Source: Roseateles_B flavus
GTDB lineage: Bacteria > Pseudomonadota > Gammaproteobacteria > Burkholderiales > Burkholderiaceae_C
Assembly: GCF_039872765.1 (NCBI RefSeq)
Contig: NZ_JBDPZC010000018.1
Span: 1-63,187, forward strand
Reading direction: 5' to 3'
Length of the DNA stretch: 63,187 nucleotides
Position numbers and translations under genes: made by a program. Shown here in pieces: positions 1-8,995 of this stretch; the first letter of the stretch is position 1; each line of letters opens with the position of its first letter. The notes below the pieces were generated by a model. It was not told where the DNA came from and searched no databases. It was given only the letters and a program-made list of their open reading frames with translations.

Positions 1-62
1 GGTGATCACTCCTCACACCCCCGCCCAGCTGTGGATATCTCGGGCAGGGTAGGTTGAACACC

Positions 63-116
63 TGGGTCAAATTTGGATCGGCAGGGCCCTCACGGGTGGG
101 TCAAATTTCAGTCGGC
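63..116. repeat. Pair of 20-bp direct repeats, possible IS21-type terminus
   Basis: Two near-identical 20-bp sequences beginning TGGGTCAAATTT and ending TCGGC lie at 63-82 and 97-116. They differ at only a few internal positions. Multiple short direct repeats of this TGGGTCAxTTT...TCGGC kind are typical of the transposase-binding ends of IS21-family elements. The recombinase remnant becomes recognisable immediately after the second copy, which suggests an insertion truncated it. The IS itself would lie left of the window, so the family assignment is inference. Confidence 0.45.
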
Positions 117-120
117 GCCA

Positions 121-333
121 ACATGGCTGGACCACCTGGACAGGCGTCAATCCACTGGCCCGCTGTTCTGCCGCTTCGACCGCGGATGTGACCCCATGCC
201 TGAGGCTCGTTTGGACTCCGCCTGGCTCTCCCAGATCATCAAGCGCCGAATGAAGGATGCGGGCTTTGAGGATGTGGGGCAGTACTCGGCAGAGTCGCTG
301 CGGCGGGGCGGTGCGCAGGAGAAGGTCCGATGA
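121..333 (+). pseudogene. Tyrosine recombinase (integrase) remnant
   Basis: The translated remnant of about 70 codons carries GPLFCRFDR, then SQIIKRRMKDAG, then YSAESLRRG. This matches the middle of phage-type tyrosine recombinases, where the last motif is normally YSGHSLRAG (box II, H-x-x-R). The catalytic His is replaced by Glu. The N-terminal half is missing, apparently cut at the repeats at 63-116. The reading frame stops right after box II, so the catalytic Tyr is absent. It is therefore a dead fragment. Its TGA overlaps the ATG of the next gene. Confidence 0.7.
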
Positions 334-1004
334 CGATCACCCAGGTCTACGTGCCCAACCTTCGTGCTGAGGGGCAGCTGCAGTACGAATCTCGCAGCGG
401 CAAGCGTCGGCAATGGACACCTCTGCACCTGCAGCAAAGCCCACTCGATGGCGCTTGCGGCGTGCATGCCTTGCTTGTCGCCGTTTCTCTGACAACGGGG
501 GTACCTCGTGCGCAGTTGGAGAAATTGTCCGAGGTCACGCGTGGGCAGTGGCATGCGTTCTTTCAGAAGGCGAAGCGCCTGTACTTTGACGGGGCGTCCC
601 CCCGCGACCTGCAAGGCTGTGCGGCTGAGCTGAAGAACGTCCGGACGCGAACCTATCGACCGGGCTCAGTGCAGAAGGCTTACCGCGTCTGCCTGGACGC
701 CATCGAGGCTGGGGGCGTGCCGCTGCTCGGCCTCGACGGACCGTCGATATCGCATTGGAGTGTGGCCGTTGGCTGCGAGATGCGTGCCGGGCAACCGAGT
801 GCCTTGCTATGTCTCGATCCTTCGAAGTGCGAGCCGCGGGGCGGCTTTGCCAATGCCTGGCTGGACCTGAGCAAGGAGCGTCAACCTGCGAAAGGCCGGA
901 AGCTCTACAGCTATCGAGACATCGCTGGAGGCTTGAAGCAGGCTCACATCACCAGCGTGCTGGTTGTGAACGGGCTGGATGCCATCGATGTGCAGGCCAG
1001 TTGA
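330..1004 (+). CDS. Papain-like (C39-like) cysteine peptidase candidate
   Basis: 224 residues. The start ATG overlaps the stop of the integrase remnant (ATGA), with an AGGAG ribosome site at 317-321. A Cys-His-Asp arrangement typical of papain-fold peptidases is visible: C43 in DGACGVHALL at a helix start, H142 in SHWSVAVG, and D163 in LCLDPS. There is no signal peptide or membrane segment, so it should be cytoplasmic. Substrate and role are unknown. Such peptidases occur in accessory regions, sometimes in defence or modification systems, but nothing here fixes that. The catalytic assignment is from motif reading only. Confidence 0.55.
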   Translation: MTITQVYVPNLRAEGQLQYESRSGKRRQWTPLHLQQSPLDGACGVHALLVAVSLTTGVPRAQLEKLSEVTRGQWHAFFQKAKRLYFDGASPRDLQGCAAELKNVRTRTYRPGSVQKAYRVCLDAIEAGGVPLLGLDGPSISHWSVAVGCEMRAGQPSALLCLDPSKCEPRGGFANAWLDLSKERQPAKGRKLYSYRDIAGGLKQAHITSVLVVNGLDAIDVQAS

Positions 1005-1097
1005 TTGACTAGGAGTCACCATGCCGCACAGGAGTCACTCGCCAATAAATGATGCTTTTGGTACCCTGCAGAAAATTTCAACAAAAAGGGGTATCAA

Positions 1098-1343
1098 ATG
1101 CCGGTTCATGCGGTCACTGTCACTACGCCCGCACTCACCCTCGGCAAGACCGACTTTGTCTTCGAAGTCGTTCAGGACGGGCAAAAGCTGGGCGAGCTTC
1201 GCATCTCAAGCGGCGCCGCAGTCTGGTATCGCTCCGGGGTCTCCTACGGAAAGAAGCTGTCGTGGACCAAGCTGGCCGAGCTCTTCGGAGAGCACGGTAC
1301 GGACAGAGCCGAGACCAAGAAGCGAGCAAGCCGGCAAAGCTGA
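1098..1343 (+). CDS. Small conserved hypothetical protein
   Basis: 81 residues, starting at ATG 1098 behind a purine-rich AAAAAGGGG stretch. The pattern VFEVVQDGQKLGELRISSGAAVWY...SYGKKLSWTKLAELF resembles a widespread family of roughly 80-residue proteins often found in accessory DNA near transposon and integrase genes. I know of no function. A beta-rich fold with a C-terminal helix is likely. The stop at 1341-1343 lies 14 nt before the next start, so the two are probably cotranscribed. Confidence 0.55.
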   Translation: MPVHAVTVTTPALTLGKTDFVFEVVQDGQKLGELRISSGAAVWYRSGVSYGKKLSWTKLAELFGEHGTDRAETKKRASRQS

Positions 1344-1357
1344 GGGGAGTCCCTGCC

Positions 1358-1954
1358 ATGGCCCTTACGCCAATCGTGTTCTTTGAATTGGCCACCCCTG
1401 GCTTTGCCGCCCCTTGCCCCGATCCACAGTTCCTGGCCATCAAGCTCACCAAGCGACTTGTTGACCGCCTGCGCGTTCTGGCATCGCTTTGCCGCGAGCA
1501 GAACCTGGCAAGCGTCGTGGTCGATGGCCAGGGCTTGCCAATCGAGTTCATGGGCATGTCCGTGCTGGAGCCTTCTGCCCAGTTGCATGTCATGGGCGAT
1601 CAGCTGCTGGTCAGCGTATGGGGGCGTCGGGTTGACGACGGCGGTGATCCCGGCAAGCTCGAACACCTCGCCGATACCTGGCTTATTGCCGTCGCAAGTC
1701 TGGCCCACCATCGCGAAGAAGGTCCGCCCGTTGCCTTGCATGCGTGGGAAGAATGGGATGACCCGGATGTGGACCTGGCTCCCTTTGGTGAGCGGGTATA
1801 CGCAACGCTGCGTACCTTGGGCCTGCTGCCCAAGTATCAGCGCATAGAGTGGTTCGATCCAACCATGGCCACGCTGATGGCTTCGTTGAGTGGCCCCGCC
1901 GTGAAACGCTCGAAAAGGCCCGCGCGTGGTGGCGTGATGGCCAGCCTCGGGTGA
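1358..1954 (+). CDS. Hypothetical protein
   Basis: 198 residues. I chose ATG 1358 because it follows AGGGGAG at 1343-1349 and starts the conserved-looking MALTPIVFFEL. An upstream extension in the same frame overlaps the preceding gene and looks non-coding. The protein is soluble and mixed alpha/beta with no motif I recognise. It ends in a basic tail (KRSKRPARGG). It may be partner to the 81-residue protein just upstream. Confidence 0.5.
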   Translation: MALTPIVFFELATPGFAAPCPDPQFLAIKLTKRLVDRLRVLASLCREQNLASVVVDGQGLPIEFMGMSVLEPSAQLHVMGDQLLVSVWGRRVDDGGDPGKLEHLADTWLIAVASLAHHREEGPPVALHAWEEWDDPDVDLAPFGERVYATLRTLGLLPKYQRIEWFDPTMATLMASLSGPAVKRSKRPARGGVMASLG

Positions 1955-2098
1955 TCAGTGGATCCGCGTTTCCGTGACTACAAAGAACCGGAACGTGATC
2001 GCGCTCGTCCAGTAGTGGATCTGTGGAGCCGGCTCAGGCGGAGCTAACGGTGGGTGGTTTTGATCCGCAGGTGAGGGGCCGCAGAGCTTGCTCAGCAA

Positions 2099-2458
2099 TC
2101 AGCGATGGGCCTTCTTTGCCGGTGCGGAGTTCTTCTTCCGCGCCGTGGGGTAGGGGCGGGCGGTGCGGGGTGCGCGGGTCAACGTAGGGTCGTACCCACG
2201 GTTCTCAGCCAACTGAGGGTCAAGCAGTTCATGGGCTGGAATGCCCACCACGACTGCTAGGCGCTCGATGTTGTCGATGCTGATGTTTCGGGTGCCTCGC
2301 TCCAGCGTTCCCACGAATGCGCGGTCCAGGCCGGCCAGGTGAGCGAGTGCCTCCTGCGACAGGCCGCAGTCGATCCGCGCCATCCGAATATTCCTGGCGA
2401 AGACAAGACGAAGAGGAAGACCTGACCGGTCATTGGCAGCCTTTGGCATTGCCGGCAT
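2099..2458 (-). CDS. XRE-family helix-turn-helix regulator
   Basis: About 120 residues from ATG 2458; the frame is open further upstream but that part runs into the divergent lipoprotein gene. A helix-turn-helix of Cro/C1 type spans roughly residues 20-75: FARNIRMARIDCGLSQEALAHLAGLDRAFVG, then ERGTRNISIDNIERLA. A lysine/arginine-rich tail follows. It is divergent from the lipoprotein gene at 2520 with a short shared control region, so it may regulate that gene or itself. The alternative start is ATG 2449. Neither start has a strong ribosome site. Confidence 0.75.
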   Translation of the reverse strand: MPAMPKAANDRSGLPLRLVFARNIRMARIDCGLSQEALAHLAGLDRAFVGTLERGTRNISIDNIERLAVVVGIPAHELLDPQLAENRGYDPTLTRAPRTARPYPTARKKNSAPAKKAHR

Positions 2459-2519
2459 CGTCAGCAGGCGATGCGTTTGAATCCACGGTGTTTGAAGCCC
2501 TTTAAATAGGAGGATCCTT

Positions 2520-3647
2520 ATGAAACTGATGAAAGTGAATGCCGCAGCGGCCATTGGTGCGCTTGCGTTGATCCTGCTCTCTGGCTGCGGTGCAAAGCCG
2601 CCCGGTTGTGCAGATGCGGAAGTGACTGCGACGATGAGGGACCTGCTGCTTGGCGAGAGCAGTCCGGACCCGCTGGTGGAGGCTAGCCGCAGAGCAACCA
2701 AGATCGATTTGACGGAGGTCGTGTCTGAGGGCTATCAACGTGACGCTCAAAAGCAGACTTGTCGCGCCAAGCTGGGCCTCTCCCTGGCAAACGGCAAGCA
2801 GTTCGAGCAGCTGATCCAGTACTCAACCCAGCGGACGGTGGACGACAAGAGCAGGTTCGTCCTTGCCGTGGAGGATGTCGGCGGGATCCAGATGATGGTG
2901 CGGTATGCCATTGACCAGACCGTCAGCCAGCAGCGTTGGAGCGGCACCTGGTCTGGCGAACTCGCGTGCTCCGCAAGTGTGCGTTCGACCGATGCGGGGC
3001 CCGAGGCGTTCACCGAGCAGGTCGCCGGTGAGTTCCGCGATGGGCTGCTCCATGTGCCTCTCGCAGGGCGCTACGGCATCAATGAGTTGATCGGGCGGGT
3101 GAACGAGGCAGAGCGGACGTTCTCGCTGGGTAACGATGCCACCTCGGGCAAGGCGAATCCTGTGAGGTTGACCTTGTCAGGCGCCTCTACGGATGGCGTA
3201 CTGACCGGGGCTGGAGAGATCAAGGATCTGTTTGATGGACTCTCCGGATTGCGCCTGCGCTCGTGCCAGGTCCGACTCTCCCGAGGGGCGCCGTCTCGCC
3301 CATTGGTAAGTGATGGTGCCGCGGCTCAGGGATGGACTGGACGCTACGTCGGCCGAGGCGATGGTGACGTCGGTCTGGAAGTTGGTACCGCCAAAGCAGA
3401 CGGGAGCTACCCGGTCAGTCTGAGCACTTCGACCGGGCAGGCCGGCGGTGGGTGCGGCGGAGCTGCCGTCGGTAGTGCTCAGGTGGTGGGCACGGAATTG
3501 CATATCAAGGCCATCGACGGGAATCTGTCCTGCCAGGCCGTAGCCAAGCGCGTCGGGCAGACCATTGAGCTGGTCGAAGGGGAAGGCTGCAACGCCTTCC
3601 ATGGTGCCGCTTGCGGCTTCAGTGCAACCTTGCAACGGGGCAGGTGA
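2520..3647 (+). CDS. Predicted lipoprotein of unknown function
   Basis: 375 residues behind a strong AGGAGG site. The N-terminus is a lipoprotein signal: a hydrophobic stretch then L20-S-G-C23, the lipid-modified cysteine. The mature protein has cysteine pairs and beta-rich stretches such as RWSGTWSGELAC and GWTGRYVGRGDGD. This suggests two related barrel-like domains built around GxWxG-type strands. It is probably anchored in the outer or inner membrane facing the periplasm. The next gene starts 6 nt after the stop, suggesting an operon. Function unknown. Confidence 0.65.
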   Translation: MKLMKVNAAAAIGALALILLSGCGAKPPGCADAEVTATMRDLLLGESSPDPLVEASRRATKIDLTEVVSEGYQRDAQKQTCRAKLGLSLANGKQFEQLIQYSTQRTVDDKSRFVLAVEDVGGIQMMVRYAIDQTVSQQRWSGTWSGELACSASVRSTDAGPEAFTEQVAGEFRDGLLHVPLAGRYGINELIGRVNEAERTFSLGNDATSGKANPVRLTLSGASTDGVLTGAGEIKDLFDGLSGLRLRSCQVRLSRGAPSRPLVSDGAAAQGWTGRYVGRGDGDVGLEVGTAKADGSYPVSLSTSTGQAGGGCGGAAVGSAQVVGTELHIKAIDGNLSCQAVAKRVGQTIELVEGEGCNAFHGAACGFSATLQRGR

Positions 3648-3653
3648 GTCGTC

Positions 3654-4535
3654 GTGTCCCGCAGTGCGATAGCCAGGCTTTGCCCGGATCCGCTGCCACC
3701 TCTCGCGGGTGGGGTGGAGCTGTTCATCGTTGAATCGGAGCTGGAATATCCGGACCCGACAGGAGGCGCCTGCGCCGAGCGCGAGCGCAGTGTTTGCGTG
3801 CTCGTCCTGATCGCACCTGGCGAAGCGGTCCGACGGCAGATTCGTTCCGAGTCTGCCCGATATGTTGGTGCCCGCTGTCACATCCAAGCGATAGAGGGCA
3901 AGGAATGGGCTGCCGCGGCAGCTGACGTCATCCACCAGCGACCCCCAGCCTTTGCCGACATCGTGATGGGACTGCCCGAGTTCTGTGATGAGGTCCGGGA
4001 ACAGGTAGAGCAACTTCATTCCCTGCTCACGCGGCAAGGAATTCATCGCATGGGCGTTTGGGCTGCGGTGGCGGATCGGCCAGCAGATTGGGCCTCATTG
4101 AGCTGCTCTCTTGGCTTTGTCAGACCCGCACAGGGGCCGTCCGAACTTGGCGCGGCGCAGTTGCATGCAGGCTTGACCCAGCTCGGAGCGCCGGGACTTG
4201 TCGAGTGTGTGGCCGCCGAGGAAGTCAAGGCCGCACTGGGAACCCCATTGGCGCCGGCGATGTGCCTCACCGCGGACCTGCAAGGCTTGGATGACCTGTT
4301 CAATGAGCTCGGCCTACCTGCCGATCGAACGGCCTTGGGGCCTGCCGTGGTCTTCCCGTCAGCACACCTGGGTCTCGCGGGCTACAGGCGCGTCGTGATG
4401 CGCTTGCGCTCGATGGGCCTCCTGAACCTGAACGTCGTGGCCTCTCATGGCTTGACCTTGGCGCCCTTGGTCAACGCAAGGGAGCCCCACATGGTCCTGC
4501 TGATAGGGCCCAGCGCCATCGATCGGCCGACGTAG
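3654..4535 (+). CDS. Hypothetical protein, cotranscribed with lipoprotein
   Basis: 293 residues from GTG 3654, just after the lipoprotein stop. No signal peptide. It appears to be two alpha/beta repeats: each half has a strand like VELFIVESELEYPD or RMGVWAAVADRPADW followed by acidic helices. I recognise no family. The position suggests it works with the upstream lipoprotein, but nothing else supports that. Confidence 0.5.
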   Translation: MSRSAIARLCPDPLPPLAGGVELFIVESELEYPDPTGGACAERERSVCVLVLIAPGEAVRRQIRSESARYVGARCHIQAIEGKEWAAAAADVIHQRPPAFADIVMGLPEFCDEVREQVEQLHSLLTRQGIHRMGVWAAVADRPADWASLSCSLGFVRPAQGPSELGAAQLHAGLTQLGAPGLVECVAAEEVKAALGTPLAPAMCLTADLQGLDDLFNELGLPADRTALGPAVVFPSAHLGLAGYRRVVMRLRSMGLLNLNVVASHGLTLAPLVNAREPHMVLLIGPSAIDRPT

Positions 4536-4645
4536 GCCTGACCTTTCGCTGCACTTGTCCGCAGCAATCCCGGAACTCTTGCCCTCGCTGCGCCAGGCAG
4601 AGGGGGCGATTTGCCGTTTGACCTGGCGACTCAGGAGAGAACAAG

Positions 4646-5782
4646 ATGAAGAACGCGAAATCCAGTTCGCACCCCTACGGGCTGGCCGCAGCCATGGCCT
4701 TCGCAGCCGCGTTGGCTGGCTGTGGTGGAGGCGGCGGGGGAGGGGGGAGCGGTGCGCCGGCGACCGTACCTGTGGACACAACGCCGCCAACGCTAGCGGC
4801 GAATGCTCAGATCACGCCAACGCCTGGCGCGACCGGCGTGGCCTATGCCGCCACGGTGAGCTTCTCGGCCAGCGAGGCGCTGTCCTCTGCCGACATTCAG
4901 CTGCGCTGCGATGGCGCAGCCGTCCCCGGCAAAACAGTGATCGCCGGGGCAGTGGCGACATTCACGCCGACCGCTCCCGGACTGGTGGCCAGCGCGCAGT
5001 GCACGGCCACCTTGAATGGTCCTGGCACGAAGGACATGGCGGGCAATGCCTTCGCATCCAATGTGACCCTCGGCAGCTTCACCGTCAGGCCACTCGACTG
5101 CCCAACGGCCACCACCAACGAAGCGCCAGCCTACGGTGGGAGCAAGTTGGTCGCGGCGTGTGGCAACGTCTTCATTGACCCTGTCGTGCCAAAGAACCTG
5201 TACCCCGGCCTCGTGGCCCTGATGACCTCCGCGAGGGATGCCAACAAGGCCGCATACGGCAGCCTGGTAGCCGCTCTGTCTGACCTGGTGGTTTGCGACA
5301 GCAATCCATGCGCTGACTATTTTGCGGGCCCCAGCCACCGCAACACCACGCTGCCGCCGAACACTTATGCGGGGCAGTACGTCACTCCACGCATGACCGT
5401 GGTGCTGACCTCGGCGACCTGGAATCGGAATCAGGCAGTGCTGTCGCACGAACTGTCCCATGTCGAGGTGAATGCTCGAATCGGGGCGCAGCACGTGCCA
5501 GCATGGTTTGACGAGGGGCTGGCAACCTATATCGGCGGCGAGCCGGATTGCAGTGGTGTGTCTGCCAAGGGCGTTGCCGACTTGCGCACCCTGGACCTCG
5601 AATCCACATGGGTGGCGTACACAGGAAATCCGGCGAAGTTCACGCCGACCTATTGCCAGGCGAGGGCGGAGGTGGCGGCATGGATAGCGAAGAACGGCAA
5701 GGCGTCGGTGGGCACTCTGTTGCAAGGGGTGGGGCATGGCAAGAGCTTCTCGACCTTGTACGGCGGTCTGCTGACGCAGTGA
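4646..5782 (+). CDS. Lipoprotein with Ig-like domain and HExxH metallopeptidase motif
   Basis: 378 residues behind AGGAGAG at 4633-4639. A lipobox L23-A-G-C26 is followed by eight glycines, a flexible surface linker. Residues about 45-150 look like a bacterial Ig-like domain (TPPTLAANAQITPTPGATGV...FSASEAL). The C-terminal half carries H268-E-L-S-H272 and, 18 residues on, E290 in WFDEGLATY. This is the gluzincin zinc-binding pattern (HExxH plus downstream Glu). I infer a cell-surface zinc protease. Substrate unknown. Paired cysteines suggest disulfides. Confidence 0.65.
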   Translation: MKNAKSSSHPYGLAAAMAFAAALAGCGGGGGGGGSGAPATVPVDTTPPTLAANAQITPTPGATGVAYAATVSFSASEALSSADIQLRCDGAAVPGKTVIAGAVATFTPTAPGLVASAQCTATLNGPGTKDMAGNAFASNVTLGSFTVRPLDCPTATTNEAPAYGGSKLVAACGNVFIDPVVPKNLYPGLVALMTSARDANKAAYGSLVAALSDLVVCDSNPCADYFAGPSHRNTTLPPNTYAGQYVTPRMTVVLTSATWNRNQAVLSHELSHVEVNARIGAQHVPAWFDEGLATYIGGEPDCSGVSAKGVADLRTLDLESTWVAYTGNPAKFTPTYCQARAEVAAWIAKNGKASVGTLLQGVGHGKSFSTLYGGLLTQ

Positions 5783-5817
5783 GCATTGGGGGACCTGGCC
5801 AAATGGCACATGGCCAG

Positions 5818-5845
5818 CTACCCCATGCACCGCTGCATGGGGTAG
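5818..5845. repeat. Perfect 12-bp inverted repeat
   Basis: CTACCCCATGCA at 5818-5829 and its exact complement at 5834-5845 flank a 4-nt loop. No T-tract follows on either strand, so it is not a standard terminator. A second palindrome, CTGCCAAG/CTTGGCAG, lies at 5966-5982 nearer the alpA gene. Either may be an operator, or the first may help end the peptidase transcript. Confidence 0.5.
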
Positions 5846-6036
5846 TCGTCTATGTTGAATTGATCGGGCTGCCGCCGGCTGGGCGCACGTTGGAAGATTG
5901 GACAAGGCCCTAAGTTCCACGGCTCGCGGCGGATTGGCGCTTTGGAACATTCCCTGCACCTGCATCTGCCAAGACTTGGCAGGCCCTTGGCGGGATCATG
6001 AAGGCACTCGCGAGCCCTTTTCAACAACTTCCGTGA

Positions 6037-6402
6037 ATGCCTATGAGTTCCATCTTTTTGCCTCCTCCGCAGCGGTCGCTGGCTTCCAGTCAGCATCTGC
6101 CGGCTCCTTCTCGTAGCGTGCCTGTGCGCCGCAAGGCACCGGCCAAGCCGGTGGTCAGCCGCCAGCTCACGCCGGTGAACCTGTGCAATGCCGAGCATCC
6201 GGTCACGGCCCAAGCTGCAGCGCTCCTCGATCCGGTCTTGCGTCTCCCTAAGGTCCTGGAATTGACTGGTTGTGCGCAAAGCACTTGGCTGCGTTACGTC
6301 AAGCAAGGCCTGGCTCCGAAAGGCATCCGCCTCGGGCCGAATACGGTCGGCTGGTTTCAATCCAGCATCGTCGCCTGGCTGCAAAGCCGCCCGCAGGCTT
6401 GA
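6037..6402 (+). CDS. AlpA-family phage/plasmid regulatory protein
   Basis: 121 residues. The C-terminal half (LRLPKVLELTGCAQSTWLRYVKQGLAPKGIRLGPNTVGWFQSSIVAWLQSR) is a clear AlpA/MerR-like winged-helix DNA-binding domain of the kind encoded in P4-like satellites and cryptic prophages. AlpA-type proteins activate excision or element genes. The N-terminal 60 residues are Pro/Arg-rich and probably disordered; the start could be ATG 6043. It lies upstream of the primase/helicase gene in the order expected for a P4-like module. Confidence 0.75.
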   Translation: MPMSSIFLPPPQRSLASSQHLPAPSRSVPVRRKAPAKPVVSRQLTPVNLCNAEHPVTAQAAALLDPVLRLPKVLELTGCAQSTWLRYVKQGLAPKGIRLGPNTVGWFQSSIVAWLQSRPQA

Positions 6403-6737
6403 CGAAAGGGCCGCCACGCTGACGGCTTAAATCCCATACCACCCGCCAATCACCACTCAGGTGAGCCGCCGGTGTGGGGTCATGAAGCATGAGCCAAGCG
6501 TGAGGCCTGAGCGATGACCTTATCCAACACCTAGCAAGGCTGATCGCGCATCCCCCCCTCGACCGGTGGAGGGGGTGGAAGGCAAGTCGAAGACTTGGTG
6601 CTGCAGGTGCTCTTCTTTCTCTGGTTCTAAGAACAAAAAGAAAGACTTCACCGCACACCACACCAAAACCTCCTCCACCTCTTCCACCTGTCGAGGGGGG
6701 CGCGCCCAGCACTTCATACTTTTACTTTCGTACTCCC
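6403..6737. repeat. Gene-free region with imperfect long inverted repeat before primase
   Basis: No gene is evident here. An 18-bp inverted repeat with one mismatch lies at 6553-6570 and 6683-6700 (CCCCCCTCGACxGGTGGA). Inside it are repeated GGTGGA elements and a perfect GTTCT-A-AGAAC palindrome. The region sits directly upstream of a primase/helicase gene, where P4-like elements carry control or origin sequences. An origin role is inference. A strong hairpin that limits primase expression is the alternative. Confidence 0.45.
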
Positions 6738-8990
6738 ATGAGCAAGACCAAGACCCTGACAAACAATAGTCCTGATCCTGACAGCGAGCAGATGCTGAAC
6801 TTCAAGCGTTGGCTCCATGGCAATGCCCCGACCTGGTTCCTGACGTTGCCGGAACGCAAGGGCGTGACCAAGGAAAAGCCGCGCAATGCTTTCGGCATCC
6901 TGCGCAAGCATCGCGCTGCACTGCTGGCTGCCAATAGGAAGGGCGCAGGCATCTTCATGACCGTCAATACGCTGACCGGCAATGCCCGAAACAATGAGAG
7001 CGCCACCGCGGTCAACGCCGTGTTCATCGACATCGATGGGACCATGACTTATGGGGACATCCAGGCATTGAATCCGCAGCCCCACGCCATCGTCCAATCC
7101 TCCCGCAAGCGCTATCACGCGTACTGGAAGGTCAAGGACATGCGAGTCGAGGAGTTCACGGCCGTACAAAAGGCGTTGGCACAACGATTCAATACTGACG
7201 CCAGCGTCGTCGACGTGGCGCGCGTCATGCGGGTTCCCGGCACGCTGCACTTCAAGACCAAACCTGTGCTTGTCAAGTTGCGGCACATTGACAAGGCGGC
7301 CAAGCCGCTGACTGTTGCGGAACTTGTTGAGTCCTTCGAGCTGAAGTTGGACAGCGTGCCTCAAGAAGTTGCCACGAAAGACAAGTCCTCGGTGCAACCC
7401 AATATGGACGTCGTCGAAGAAGTCCGTCATGCCCTTTCCGCCATTCCGGTCGCGGATGATCGCCCGACCTGGCTGAATCTGGGAATGGCGATCCACGACG
7501 CGCTGCCGAATCAGGAGGGCCTGAAGCTGTGGACGGACTGGAGCCGCAAGTCGAGCAAATTTGACGAGGCAGATCAAATCAAGAACTGGAAGAGCTTCCG
7601 GCGTGGCGGTGGTGTTTCGAAGTCCACGTTGTTCGCCATGGCCCGTGAGCATGGGTGGCAGCATACCGAGCCCGAGTCCTTGCCCACCGACGAGTTTGGC
7701 TTGGTGGAAGAGTTTTCCAGGCGGATCAGCGACAAGCTCTGTTACGACCCGACCTGCAAGAAGTGGATGGTGTTCGAGCAGCCGACCTGGCTCATTGACG
7801 ATGCTCGAGTCAATGCCGGTGCGCAGACCGTTGTTGAGGCCCTGAGCCGTGAAGCCAAGGGCTCCGGCAACCCGGTCGTCCAGCAACTCGTCAAGCGATT
7901 CGCCAACCCCAGCGGTGTGCGTCGTCTGCTGAGCGATGCGGCCGACAAGCCTGCTCTCAACATTCATCGCACTGAATTCGACACCTCGCAGTACTTGCTC
8001 GCCGTTGCCAATGGCGTGATCGACTTGCGCACTGGGACGTTTCGCCCGGGGCTGCCGCAGGATCGGCTGATCCGCCGCGCACCGACCGCGTACGACCCTG
8101 CCGCGCCTTGCCCGCGCTTCGAGGCGTTCATCCGTTTTGTGACCCGCGAACGCAAGCTCTATGCGAGGTTCTTGCAGCGTGCCCTCGGGTATACGCTCTT
8201 CGGCCATGCGAACGAGCACGTGTTCTTCGTGGTCTTTGGCCGCACGCGCAACGGCAAAGGCACGCTGTTTCGCATCCTCATGGCGGTCTTGGGGGACTTC
8301 ATCACGGCGGTGTCGCCGAACTTGCTGAGCAAGGCGTACTCCGGCAATCCCAACGGTCCCACGCCGGCCATCATGGCCCTGCATGGCGGGCGCATGTTCC
8401 AGTGCAGCGAAGGCGAAGAGCGGCATCGCTTCGATACCGCGTTCATGAAGCAAGTCGCGGGCAATGATCTGCTGACCGCCCGCCCCAACTTTGGCGAGCA
8501 AGTGCAGTTCACCGCGATCGGCAAGTTCTGGATTTCGGCTAACCACTTGCCTGACGTTCCTGCCCAGGACGACGCCATGTGGGAGCGGTACCGGTTGCTT
8601 CCCTTCGAAGGAACGGTTGAATCGAGGGTTGAAGGCTTTGAGAACGCTCTTCAAGAGGAAGCGTCGGGCATCTTGAACTGGCTGGTCGAAGGTGCCAAGA
8701 CCTATGCCAGTGAAGGGCTCGGCAATTGCAAGGTGGTGGAGAGGGCGACCCAGCGCGCGAGGGGTGCCGGGGACTCGGTGAAGGCCTGGATCGACGAGAG
8801 TTGCATCGTTGACGCCGATGCGCGCTTGCAATCCAGTCTCGGATACGAGTCTTACCGGAAGCTCTGCAAGTTGAACGGCGTGCAACCCATGGCGGTCCAG
8901 AAGTTCCGTTCGGCTATGGCCGACAAGGGCTATGCCCACGATAGGACCAAGCATCACAACTGCTTCAAAGGGGTGAAGTTGCGCGATTGA
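6738..8990 (+). CDS. RepB-type primase / P4-like SF3 helicase (D5 family)
   Basis: 750 residues. The N-terminal domain (about 20-200) has primase features of the RepB type: FIDID at 96-100, YHAYWKV at 126-132, and VARVMRVPGTLHFK. A linker domain about 215-310 precedes a D5-N/helicase part. The SF3 Walker A is GRTRNGKGT at 501-509, with the nucleotide-binding lysine K507. EGEERHRFDTAF and ISANHLPDVP follow, as in phage P4 alpha-like proteins. It would unwind DNA and prime replication of a mobile element. No clear ribosome site precedes ATG 6738. Replication partners other than AlpA are not visible, so the element may be decayed or rely on helpers. Confidence 0.85.
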   Translation: MSKTKTLTNNSPDPDSEQMLNFKRWLHGNAPTWFLTLPERKGVTKEKPRNAFGILRKHRAALLAANRKGAGIFMTVNTLTGNARNNESATAVNAVFIDIDGTMTYGDIQALNPQPHAIVQSSRKRYHAYWKVKDMRVEEFTAVQKALAQRFNTDASVVDVARVMRVPGTLHFKTKPVLVKLRHIDKAAKPLTVAELVESFELKLDSVPQEVATKDKSSVQPNMDVVEEVRHALSAIPVADDRPTWLNLGMAIHDALPNQEGLKLWTDWSRKSSKFDEADQIKNWKSFRRGGGVSKSTLFAMAREHGWQHTEPESLPTDEFGLVEEFSRRISDKLCYDPTCKKWMVFEQPTWLIDDARVNAGAQTVVEALSREAKGSGNPVVQQLVKRFANPSGVRRLLSDAADKPALNIHRTEFDTSQYLLAVANGVIDLRTGTFRPGLPQDRLIRRAPTAYDPAAPCPRFEAFIRFVTRERKLYARFLQRALGYTLFGHANEHVFFVVFGRTRNGKGTLFRILMAVLGDFITAVSPNLLSKAYSGNPNGPTPAIMALHGGRMFQCSEGEERHRFDTAFMKQVAGNDLLTARPNFGEQVQFTAIGKFWISANHLPDVPAQDDAMWERYRLLPFEGTVESRVEGFENALQEEASGILNWLVEGAKTYASEGLGNCKVVERATQRARGAGDSVKAWIDESCIVDADARLQSSLGYESYRKLCKLNGVQPMAVQKFRSAMADKGYAHDRTKHHNCFKGVKLRD

Positions 8991-8995
8991 TGGCG

